Below are positions 7,713-15,092 of a DNA stretch of 64,000 bases, piece by piece; position 1 is the first letter of the stretch, and each line of letters opens with the position of its first letter. Location: NCBI GenBank assembly GCA_963759235.1, contig CAVWYO010000009.1:62001-126000 (forward strand). The letters are read 5' to 3'. This DNA comes from Bauldia sp963759235 (GTDB lineage: Bacteria > Pseudomonadota > Alphaproteobacteria > Rhizobiales > Kaistiaceae). The translations under genes were made by a program, and so were the position numbers. Below the pieces are notes generated by a model that was not told the DNA's origin, did no database searches, and saw nothing but the letters and a program-made list of their open reading frames with translations.

Positions 7713-8495
7713 TCATGAGCGCATCCGCGCCGGCGTCGCCCCGATGGCGTCTGCGCTTTCGACCAGCACGTCCGCCAGTCGTTCCGTCCAGGCTGCGACG
7801 TCATGCGCGGCTTGCAAGAGATCGTTCCTCACCTCGATCATCACATGCGGCAGACCGCGGTCGCGGCCGTGCCGACGGATGGTGTAGTCGACATGGTCCC
7901 TGGCCGAATAAGGCTGGTTGTCGCCGACGACGAGGTGCGGATCGCGGCGGAGCAACAGCAGCATCGCGTCGGCGAGGCTGCGCTCCGTCGTCGAGATGAT
8001 GCCCACATGCCACGGTCGCCATGCGCCGCGGTAGACGGGCGTGAAGGAATGCATCGTGACCAGCGCCGTCGGCCGTCTTGCCGCGCGCCGCCGGTCGAGG
8101 AGCCGGTCGATCGCCGCATGGAAAGGCTCCCACAGCGCCCTGATCCGACTCGCCTTCGCCTCCGCCGACAGCCCGACATTCCCGGGGATCTCGGTGTCCT
8201 CGGAGAACGGCGTGACCGCGTCGGGGAGATCCGGCTCGCGATTGCAGTCGACGGCCAGCCGCGAGTAGCGCTGCAGGACCGTCGACCCTTCGGTGAGGTC
8301 GGCGATGCCGCCGGCAACCTCGGCCGCGCCGAGGTCAAAGGCGATATGACGGTCGAGATCGGAGGGCTTCAGGCCGAGCGTGCCGAGGGCGCGGGGCAGA
8401 CGGTTCGAGGCGTGCTCGCAGACAATGACAAGAGGGCCGCCGCCTTCGCGGACCTCAACCGCCGGCCCTTCATCAGGCGCGAGCAGGGCGTCCAT
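7713..8495 (-). CDS. N-formylglutamate amidohydrolase family hydrolase
   Basis: 260 residues. The sequence has the family hallmarks VIVCEHASNRLP near the N terminus, SRLAVDCNREP, a central MHSFTP and VMIEVRNDLL towards the C terminus. These form the zinc-peptidase-like active site of HutG/FGase proteins, which split N-acyl glutamates. There are no other histidine-degradation genes nearby. The gene leads the minus-strand catabolic cluster, 92 nt before the permease. A reasonable inference is that it hydrolyses a gamma-glutamyl intermediate rather than formylglutamate. Start ATG at 8495 has a weak GGGGA upstream. Transcription probably begins in the 8496-8787 divergent region. Confidence 0.85.
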   Translation of the reverse strand: MDALLAPDEGPAVEVREGGGPLVIVCEHASNRLPRALGTLGLKPSDLDRHIAFDLGAAEVAGGIADLTEGSTVLQRYSRLAVDCNREPDLPDAVTPFSEDTEIPGNVGLSAEAKASRIRALWEPFHAAIDRLLDRRRAARRPTALVTMHSFTPVYRGAWRPWHVGIISTTERSLADAMLLLLRRDPHLVVGDNQPYSARDHVDYTIRRHGRDRGLPHVMIEVRNDLLQAAHDVAAWTERLADVLVESADAIGATPARMRS

Positions 8496-8592
8496 GTCCT
8501 ATCCCCGCGAACCGGCCACGATGCTGCGCCGAAGCGCACGGACCGCGATTCGCCCGGCCGGATCGATTGGAATATACGTTACAAGTCCAGTT

Positions 8593-8607
8593 AGAATCGT
8601 CAATTCT
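8593..8607. promoter_or_regulatory. Inverted repeat in the divergent regulatory region
   Basis: AGAAT-CGTCA-ATTCT lies in the 292-nt gap between the divergently transcribed amidohydrolase (minus) and RpiR regulator (plus). A minus-strand TTGACG overlaps the spacer at 8598-8603. The repeat is therefore well placed as an operator over a -35 element. No good -10 box at the right distance was found, so the promoter itself is uncertain. Confidence 0.35.
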
Positions 8608-8787
8608 GAAATGGAAGCGTCGCCCGGCGCTGTGGACAAGCGTTTCGAGGAGGGCCGGAGGCGCCGGCAGCGATACCGCACCGTGCGAGTGCGGGGACGT
8701 TCGGTTACGAGGTGGCTCGCCCTGACGGCTTCTGTAGTATCCCATCCCACCCATCGGATGCGGGGCGGCGGCGACTTAGGCGGGGCG

Positions 8788-9693
8788 ATGAGAAAGACCG
8801 ACGATCTGGTCGCGGAAAGAATCCGCGATGCGATGCCGACCCTGACAAATTCGGAGAGGCGGGCGGCGCAGACGCTGCTCGCCAACTACCCTTTGCAGGG
8901 GCTCGAATCGGCCGCGCAGTTCGCCGAGCAGGCCGGGATCAGCACGCCTTCGGTCCTTCGTTTCGTCGGCCGCATCGGGTTCGCCTCCTATGTCGATTTT
9001 CAGCGGCGGCTGAAGGAGGAGGTCGAGGCGCGGCTTCAATCGCCGCTGGCGAAGACGGAAACAGCGCCGTCCGCCGGCGACCTGTCCAAGCAACCGCACC
9101 AAGCCTTCGCCGAGGCGGTCGCCGACAACGTGCTCGGCACCTTTCGCTATCTGCCGGCCAGCGAAATCGAGGCCGTCGCCGCGATTCTCGCCGAGGCGCG
9201 GCGGCCGCTGCACATGCTCGGCGGCCGCTTCACCGATCCGCTGGCGCGCTACATGACGGCGCATTTGCGGATCCTGCGGCCGAACGTCAGCCACATGGAG
9301 GGCCAGCCGGACAATTGGCGCGACCAGTTGATCGACATGACCCGTCGCGACGTGCTGTTTCTGATCGATATCCGACGCTATCAGAGCGATCTGCGGGACC
9401 TCGCCGAGGCGGCGGCGAAACAACGCGTAACGACGATCGTGCTGACCGATCAGTGGCTGTCGCCTGCCGCTCGCCTCGCCAAGCACGTATTGCCGGCCCG
9501 GGTCGCCGTGCCATCCGCCTGGGACTCCAACGCGGCGCTGCTCGCGGTCATCGAGGCGCTGATTGCCGAGGTCATGCAACGGCGTTGGGGCGAAAGCCGG
9601 GAACGCCTGGCCGCCATCGAAGCCTTGCGCGCCAAATCCGACTCGGATGAAACATCCGCGGCGCACGGTCGGGCGACGAGGTCTCACAGGTGA
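8788..9693 (+). CDS. RpiR-family transcriptional regulator (HTH plus SIS domain)
   Basis: 301 residues from the ATG at 8788, with AGGCGGGG just upstream. Residues 1-80 are the HTH_6 domain: LTNSERRAAQTLLANYP, then SAAQFAEQAGISTPSVLRFV, the recognition helix region. Residues about 125-260 form a SIS domain that in this family senses phosphosugars. The SIS motif is atypical: HMLGGRFTDPLARYM rather than a classic G-x-G-x-S loop. Its stop overlaps the start of the FGGY kinase (GTGA), so regulator and kinase are translationally coupled. The kinase and ABC sugar transporter are therefore the most likely regulon. The divergent catabolic operon could be a second target. Confidence 0.88.
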   Translation: MRKTDDLVAERIRDAMPTLTNSERRAAQTLLANYPLQGLESAAQFAEQAGISTPSVLRFVGRIGFASYVDFQRRLKEEVEARLQSPLAKTETAPSAGDLSKQPHQAFAEAVADNVLGTFRYLPASEIEAVAAILAEARRPLHMLGGRFTDPLARYMTAHLRILRPNVSHMEGQPDNWRDQLIDMTRRDVLFLIDIRRYQSDLRDLAEAAAKQRVTTIVLTDQWLSPAARLAKHVLPARVAVPSAWDSNAALLAVIEALIAEVMQRRWGESRERLAAIEALRAKSDSDETSAAHGRATRSHR

Positions 9694-11249
9694 CCATGCC
9701 GAATAGCGGAAGGATCGACCGGTCCGACGGCCCGGCCGTGATCGGCATCGATGTCGGGACGTCCTCGATTCGGGCGATCGCCTTCGACGCGCAGGGTCAC
9801 AAGCTGGCGGTCGCTTCGCGGCGGCCGCCGCTCAAACCAATGGAGACCGGCGGCGAATACGATCCCGACGCGGTTTGGGACCATGTCGTCGCGGTGCTCG
9901 GCGAGGTCGGGGCGGCGCTTGCCGGCCGCCCCGTGGCCGGGATGGCCGTCGCCAGCATCGGCGAAAGCGCCGTGGTGGTCGACGAGGACGGCCGGGCGCT
10001 TGCGCCGTCGATCATCTGGTACGATCGCCGCAGCGAACCGCAGGCGCGGGCGATCATCGAGGCGATCGGCGCGGAGCGGCTGTTCCGAATGACCGGCCAG
10101 GCGATCGATCATTTCTTCACCCTGCCGAAGCTGATGTGGATGCGCGAACACTGGCCGGCGGCAATGGCCAAGGCGCGCCACGTGCTGATGACGGCGGACT
10201 GGGTCGCCTTCCGTCTGTCGGGGGAGATGGCGACCGATCCGTCGCTCGCCTCGCGCACGCTCTACTACGATGTCGGCGAGGGGCGGTGGTCGGCGGAGAT
10301 GCTGGCGCTGGCCGGCTGCGGCGCCGACTTTCCCGCCCGGCTCGCCGCCAGCGGCGCGGCGCTCGGACCGGTCCGCCGTGAAGTCGCGGCGGCGACCGGC
10401 CTCGCCGGTGCGCCGATCATCGGCGTCGGCGGCCACGACCACGTAGTCGGCGCCTTCGCCACCGGGTTGACCGAGCCGGGGACGGTGGTCAACAGCGTCG
10501 GCACGGCCGAGGCGCTTCTCCTGGCGACGGCCGGCCCGCTCGCCGACGAGGAGGGCATCCGGCGCGGCTACGTCCAGGGTGCGATCGAAGGCCGGCGCAG
10601 GATGTCGTACCTCCTCGGCGGGATTTTCAACGCCGGCGGTTCGCTGGAGTGGCTTTGCGGGCTGCTCGGCGACATCCCGCAGGAAAGGCTGATCGCCGAA
10701 GCGGAACGGTTGCCGGTCGGCAGCCACGGCACCGTGTTCCTGCCGCATCTCGACCATGCCCCACCGCCCGATCCCGACCCGCAGGCGCGCGGCGCCTTTC
10801 TCGGGCTGACGCCGCAGACGACGCCGGCGACGCTCTATCGGGCGGCGCTCGAGGGCCTTGCCATGCAGTCGCGGATGATGCTCGACGGCATGGTCTCGCT
10901 GCCCGGCGTCGATACGCCGCGCGAGTTCCGGCTGATCGGCGGCGTGTCGCGCAATCGCCTCTTCCGGTCGATCAAGGCCAACGTTTTCGCCCGGCCGATC
11001 ATCGTCGTCGACGAACCGGAAGCGACCGCGCTCGGCGCAGCGCTGCTCGGGGGCGTCGCCGGCGGCGTGTTTCCGTCGCTCGAGGCGGCGCTTCCCGGCC
11101 TCGACCGGGCGGAATTCACGATCGAGCCGGACGAAACTGCCGCACGCTACGAGGCGTTGCGCGCAATGGTATTCGAGGACATTCATGCTAGAGTGCGGCC
11201 CATCAACCGGGGCCTCGACGCATTTGCCCGCGGAATTGAGGCTCATTGA
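9690..11249 (+). CDS. FGGY-family carbohydrate kinase (xylulokinase-like)
   Basis: 519 residues. A GTG at 9690 overlaps the regulator stop and has GAGG 8 nt upstream; an ATG at 9696 is the alternative. The N-terminal phosphate-1 loop reads GIDVGTSSIRAIAFD. The C-terminal half holds GGHDHVVGAF and LIGGVSRNRLFRSIKANVF, the FGGY adenosine-binding signature, followed by EATALGAALLGG. It would phosphorylate a sugar or polyol in the cytoplasm using ATP. The next genes encode a matching CUT2-type ABC importer, so the product of import is probably the kinase substrate. The exact sugar cannot be told from sequence alone. Confidence 0.88.
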   Translation: MTMPNSGRIDRSDGPAVIGIDVGTSSIRAIAFDAQGHKLAVASRRPPLKPMETGGEYDPDAVWDHVVAVLGEVGAALAGRPVAGMAVASIGESAVVVDEDGRALAPSIIWYDRRSEPQARAIIEAIGAERLFRMTGQAIDHFFTLPKLMWMREHWPAAMAKARHVLMTADWVAFRLSGEMATDPSLASRTLYYDVGEGRWSAEMLALAGCGADFPARLAASGAALGPVRREVAAATGLAGAPIIGVGGHDHVVGAFATGLTEPGTVVNSVGTAEALLLATAGPLADEEGIRRGYVQGAIEGRRRMSYLLGGIFNAGGSLEWLCGLLGDIPQERLIAEAERLPVGSHGTVFLPHLDHAPPPDPDPQARGAFLGLTPQTTPATLYRAALEGLAMQSRMMLDGMVSLPGVDTPREFRLIGGVSRNRLFRSIKANVFARPIIVVDEPEATALGAALLGGVAGGVFPSLEAALPGLDRAEFTIEPDETAARYEALRAMVFEDIHARVRPINRGLDAFARGIEAH

Positions 11250-11301
11250 GGTTGGCCATCAGTGGCCGACTGAGTTTTTCGACCAAAAGGGAGGAATTGA
11301 G

Positions 11302-12294
11302 ATGATCCAACGCAGGTCTTTTCTCGGGCTGATGGGCGCCACCGCGGCAGTGGCGGGCGCCGGCGGCCTTATCAAGCCGGCAATGGCGGCCGACAAGAAG
11401 TTCACCATCGCGCTGGTGCCGGGTCTGACGACCGACGGCTTCTACATCACCATGCATCGCGGCGCCGACGCCGCCGCCCAGGCGCTCGGTCAGGACCTCA
11501 TCTTCCAAGGCGCCTCGGAATGGAACGTCACCCTCCAGGTGCCGGTGCTCGATGCGGTCATCGCCAGGAAGCCGAGCGCCATCCTCATCGCGCCGACCGA
11601 CAAGGTGCAACTCGTCGAGCCGCTGAAGAAGGCGAACGACCTCGGCATTCCGGTGGTCTGCGTCGACACCTTCATCGGCACCGGCGTGTTCCAGACCGGT
11701 TCCGGCGATGCCGACTTCCCAATCTCGTATATCGCTTCCGACAACGTGCTCGGCGGCCGCATCGCCGCCCGCTCGCTTGCCAAGGCGATCGGCGACAAGG
11801 GCAAGGTCTACGTGTCCAACGTCAAGCCCGGCGTGTCGACGACCGACCAGCGCGAGGAAGGCTTCAAGCTGGAGATGAAGGACCATCCCAACATCACGGT
11901 CCTCGAGACGCAGTTCAACGACGACGACGCCAACAAGGCGGCGGCCCAGGCCCAGGCGGTGTTCGGCCGGACGCCCGACCTCGCCGGCATCTTCGGCGCC
12001 AACCTGTTCTCGGCGACCGGTTCAGCCAACGGCGTCAAGCAGGCCGGGCAGGCGGGCAAGATCAAAATCGCCGCCTTCGACGCGCCGCCGTCGGTGGTTC
12101 AGGAGTTGAAGGACGGCACGTTCGAGATCGCCATCGCCCAGCACCCGGCGGAGATCGGCTACTACGGCGTCGTGACCGCCTACGCTAATCTCACCGGCAA
12201 TTCGGTCCCGACGCTGATCGGCACCGGCTTCACGGTGATGACCAAGGACAACATCGACGATCCCGACGTCGCGAAGTTCCTCTATCAGGGCTAG
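11302..12294 (+). CDS. Sugar ABC transporter periplasmic substrate-binding protein (CUT2/RbsB type), Tat signal
   Basis: 330 residues. The ATG at 11302 has GGGAGGAA at the right distance. The N terminus MIQRRSFLGLMG matches the twin-arginine consensus (RRxFLG), followed by a hydrophobic stretch and a likely cut after AMA near residue 29. The mature part is a type I periplasmic binding fold: KFTIALVPGLTTDGFY, AILIAPTDK, IPVVCVDTF, SDNVLGGRIAA, then IFGANLFSATG and AQHPAEIGYYGV. Tat export implies folding before export, which is unusual but known for such proteins. A hairpin with T-run directly follows the gene and should favour excess production of the binding protein over the membrane parts. 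Confidence 0.9.
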   Translation: MIQRRSFLGLMGATAAVAGAGGLIKPAMAADKKFTIALVPGLTTDGFYITMHRGADAAAQALGQDLIFQGASEWNVTLQVPVLDAVIARKPSAILIAPTDKVQLVEPLKKANDLGIPVVCVDTFIGTGVFQTGSGDADFPISYIASDNVLGGRIAARSLAKAIGDKGKVYVSNVKPGVSTTDQREEGFKLEMKDHPNITVLETQFNDDDANKAAAQAQAVFGRTPDLAGIFGANLFSATGSANGVKQAGQAGKIKIAAFDAPPSVVQELKDGTFEIAIAQHPAEIGYYGVVTAYANLTGNSVPTLIGTGFTVMTKDNIDDPDVAKFLYQG

Positions 12295-12320
12295 GCTTTG
12301 CTCGCCTTGACATGAAATCA

Positions 12321-12361
12321 GGACCGTCGGTCATTCATGGTCGACGGTCCATTTTCGTTTT
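12321..12361 (+). terminator. Intrinsic terminator/attenuator between binding protein and permease
   Basis: A 9-bp perfect stem GGACCGTCG (12321-12329) / CGACGGTCC (12342-12350) with a 12-nt loop is followed by ATTTTCGTTTTA. This is a textbook rho-independent signal and sits 26 nt after the binding-protein stop. It also argues against a permease start at 12312, which would put the terminator inside the coding region. Confidence 0.8.
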
Positions 12362-12380
12362 ACGAGCCGGTCCCGATCCA

Positions 12381-13412
12381 ATGACGGCAGTCTCCACCCC
12401 GGGCGAGCCTACCGGCCGCAGGATCCTCTCGCGGATCGCCGACCTTCGCGCCTGGCTGTTCCTCGCTCTCCTTCTGATCTTCTTCGAGACGTGGGCGCAG
12501 ACGGCCTACAATGTCAGCTTCATCGGCAACACCTACAATCTGCAGTCGGTCGGCATTTTCGCGACGGCGCCGCTCCTGCTCGCCCTCGGCCAGACCTTCG
12601 TCATCATTTCGGCCGGCATTGACCTGTCGGTCGGCTTCATCATGGGGCTCTCCGCCGTCGTTTCGGCCCACGTCGCCAATCTCGGCGTCTCGGCGCTTGG
12701 CCTCGATCCGTTTTCGGCGATGCTGCTCGGCGTGCTCGCCGGCGTCGCCGTTGCCTTTATCCCCGGCCTGGTCAATGGCTGGCTGATCGCGCAACTGCGG
12801 GTGCCGCCCTTCATCGGCACCCTCGGCATGTACGGCGTGGCGCGGGGCGTTGCCTTTCTGCTCGCCGGCGGCATGACCGTGCCGGTGACCAATGACTGGT
12901 TTGCATGGATCGGCAACGGCCGCATCTTCGGCGTGCCGATCCTTGTCATCATCACCGCGGTCGTCGTGATCGCCATGCACTACCTGTTGTCCGAGACGCG
13001 CTTCGGCCAGCACACCTACGCTTTCGGCGCCAATCGTGCGGCGGCGGTGCGTTCGGGCATCAACGTCAAGCGCCTGACGCTTCAGCTCTATCTCCTCTCG
13101 GCGGTCTGTGCCGGCCTCGCCGGCGTCCTCTATTCCGGGCGCTTCGCCGCCGGCGCGGCGCAAGCCGGCGAGCCGCTTCTCCTCAATTCGATCGCCGCGG
13201 TGGTGATCGGCGGCGCCAGCCTGTTCGGCGGCTCCGGCACCATCGCCGGCACCGTTGCCGGCGCCCTGGTCATCGCGGTGATCCAGTACGGCCTGGTGTT
13301 CATCGACGTCGAGCCGTTCTGGCAATTCGTCGCCGTCGGCATCGTCATCATCATCTCGGTCCTGGTCGACCAGAGCCAGCGGCGGCTCCTCGGAGGCCAC
13401 CGCGATGAGTGA
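12381..13412 (+). CDS. Sugar ABC transporter permease (RbsC type)
   Basis: 343 residues from the ATG at 12381, placed after the intercistronic terminator. The protein has eight to ten hydrophobic helices and the BPD_transp_2 hallmarks LALGQTFVIISAGIDLSVG, VPPFIGTLGMYGVARG and, near the C terminus, LLLNSIAAVVIGGASLFGG with TIAGTVAGALVIAVIQYG. It forms the membrane channel of the importer, presumably as a homodimer, and pairs with the single ATPase encoded next. The stop overlaps the ATPase start by 8 nt. The Shine-Dalgarno is weak at this start, so translation may depend on read-through past the upstream hairpin. Confidence 0.9.
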   Translation: MTAVSTPGEPTGRRILSRIADLRAWLFLALLLIFFETWAQTAYNVSFIGNTYNLQSVGIFATAPLLLALGQTFVIISAGIDLSVGFIMGLSAVVSAHVANLGVSALGLDPFSAMLLGVLAGVAVAFIPGLVNGWLIAQLRVPPFIGTLGMYGVARGVAFLLAGGMTVPVTNDWFAWIGNGRIFGVPILVIITAVVVIAMHYLLSETRFGQHTYAFGANRAAAVRSGINVKRLTLQLYLLSAVCAGLAGVLYSGRFAAGAAQAGEPLLLNSIAAVVIGGASLFGGSGTIAGTVAGALVIAVIQYGLVFIDVEPFWQFVAVGIVIIISVLVDQSQRRLLGGHRDE

Positions 13413-14151
13413 GCATCAGCCGCTCCTCGCCGTCCACAATATCCGCAAGTATTTCGGCGCCGTGCAGGCGCTGAAGGGCGTGTCGATCCATGTCGACGCC
13501 GGCGAGGTGGTGGCGCTGGCCGGCGACAACGGCGCCGGCAAGTCGGTGCTCATCAAGACCATCTCCGGCGTTCACCACCAGGACGAGGGCTCCATCGTTT
13601 TCGACGGCAAGACCGTCAACTTCTCGACGCCGGAGCAGGCCCGCGCCGCGGGCATCGAGACGATCTATCAGGACCTTTCGCTCGCCGACAATCTGTCGAT
13701 CGGCGCCAACATCTTTCTCGGCCGCGAGCCGAAGACCAAGGCCCTCGGCTTCCTGCCGATCCTTGACCGCCCGCGCATGGCCAAGGCGGCCAAGGAGACG
13801 ATGGCGCTCCTTGACTTCCACGTCGACCGGCTGGAGGCGCCGGTCGCCGCCTTCTCCGGCGGCCAACGTCAGGCGGTGGCCATCGGCCGCGCCATCTACT
13901 GGAACGCCAAGCTGCTCATCATGGACGAGCCGACGGCGGCGCTCGGCGTCCCCGAGCAGCGCAAGGTCCTCTCCCTGGTCCACTCACTGAAGGACCAGGG
14001 CAAGGCGGTCATCTTCATCTCGCACAATCTGCAGGACATTCTTGCGGTTGCCGACCGCATCGTCGTGCTGCGCCGGGGCATCAATGCCGGCGAGCGCCGG
14101 CCGGCCGAGACCGACACCGACGAGATCGTCCGGCTGATGGTGGGGGGCTAG
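13405..14151 (+). CDS. Sugar ABC transporter ATPase, single nucleotide-binding domain
   Basis: 248 residues with one complete NBD: Walker A GDNGAGKS near residues 45-52, Q-loop in TIYQDLSLADNLS, signature FSGGQRQAVAIGRA, Walker B LLIMDEPTAALG, and the H-loop in VIFISHNLQD. CUT2 ATPases such as RbsA usually have two fused NBDs; a single-domain version resembles FrcA of rhizobial fructose systems. The kinase, binding protein, permease and ATPase set also matches the Frc layout, although orthology is not proven. It overlaps the permease stop, implying translational coupling. Confidence 0.9.
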   Translation: MSEHQPLLAVHNIRKYFGAVQALKGVSIHVDAGEVVALAGDNGAGKSVLIKTISGVHHQDEGSIVFDGKTVNFSTPEQARAAGIETIYQDLSLADNLSIGANIFLGREPKTKALGFLPILDRPRMAKAAKETMALLDFHVDRLEAPVAAFSGGQRQAVAIGRAIYWNAKLLIMDEPTAALGVPEQRKVLSLVHSLKDQGKAVIFISHNLQDILAVADRIVVLRRGINAGERRPAETDTDEIVRLMVGG

Positions 14152-14199
14152 CGGCGCCGGTCCGCCGCTTCCCCGCCCGCCCATGGGGTCGAGCCACCG

Positions 14200-14874
14200 A
14201 TGTGCGGCCGCTACGACAACCTGATCGCGCGGGAAGCCTACCGGGCGCTGTTCGATGTGGCGCGGCTGCCCCAGTCGAATTTCCCGCCGCGCTACAACAT
14301 CGCGCCGACCGACCTGGTTCCGATCGTGCGCGTCGATCCTCGCGACGGCACCCGCGAACTGGTCATGGCGCGGTGGGGGCTGGTCCCCTTCTGGATGAAG
14401 GAGAAACCGAAGGCGCCGCACATCAATGCGCGGATGGAGACGGTGGACAAGACGCCGCTTTTTCGCGAGGCCTTCGCGCGACGCCGGTGCCTCATCCCGG
14501 CGACCGGCTTCTTCGAGTGGCAGAAACGCGCCGACGGCAAACAGCCCTATCGTTTCGTGCGCAAGGACTTCGAGCCCTTCGCCTTTGCCGGCCTGTGGGA
14601 GTTTGCCCGGATCGGCGGCGAGGACATCCTCTCGGCGGCGATCATCGTCGGCGAGGCCAACCCGCTGGTCGGCGCCATCCACGACCGGATGCCGGTGATG
14701 CTGATGCCCGACGACTACGACGCCTGGCTCGCCGGCGACACGACGATCGCCGAAGCGCGGGCGCTGTTGAAACCGTACGACGAGGCGCTGATGATGGCCT
14801 ACGCAGTCAGCCGAGTGGTCAACAGCGTGAAGAACGACACCGAAGAATGCATCGCGCCCGTTCCAGATCCGTGA
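14200..14874 (+). CDS. SOS response-associated peptidase (SRAP, YedK/HMCES family)
   Basis: 224 residues with all SRAP catalytic residues visible: C2 (MCGRYDN), N76 (HINARMETV), E106 (ATGFFEWQ) and H161 (IHDRMPVML). The protein crosslinks through Cys2 to abasic sites in single-stranded DNA and shields them during replication. It stands 48 nt after the sugar ATPase and before the BMP transporter leader. It is functionally unrelated to both and may simply be read through. No LexA box was recognised upstream by eye. Confidence 0.93.
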   Translation: MCGRYDNLIAREAYRALFDVARLPQSNFPPRYNIAPTDLVPIVRVDPRDGTRELVMARWGLVPFWMKEKPKAPHINARMETVDKTPLFREAFARRRCLIPATGFFEWQKRADGKQPYRFVRKDFEPFAFAGLWEFARIGGEDILSAAIIVGEANPLVGAIHDRMPVMLMPDDYDAWLAGDTTIAEARALLKPYDEALMMAYAVSRVVNSVKNDTEECIAPVPDP

Positions 14875-14970
14875 GGGCACAGACCGGCCGGAGAAGTGGG
14901 GGCCGCTGAATCCCTTAGGGGCGACGGTGTTGAGGCGCGATGACGCCGGAGGAGGCAGTCTTCGCCGATT

Positions 14971-15070
14971 CTGCCCGTTTTTTTACCACATAGACAAGAT
15001 TTTACCGGGCTTCTAAGCTGGCTTTTGTCTTTCGCGCCGAGGGGCGCGCGACAGTGCAAATACGGGGCAG
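14971..15070 (+). promoter_or_regulatory. Structured 5' leader of the BMP-family ABC operon
   Basis: The 218-nt gap before the binding-protein gene holds a strong local hairpin at 15026-15053 (TGTC-TTT-CGCGCC / GGCGCG-C-GACA). A possible long-range pairing joins CTGCCCGT (14971-14978) and ACGGGGCAG (15062-15070), just before the ribosome binding site. This could be a regulatory leader, but I do not recognise a known riboswitch class. Confidence 0.35.
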
Positions 15071-15092
15071 ATCAACCGATCAGGAGAGGCAG

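Noticed and set aside
12312..12380. Earlier ATG for the sugar permease
   Set aside because: It would place an intrinsic terminator inside the coding sequence and add a polar tail unlike RbsC proteins.
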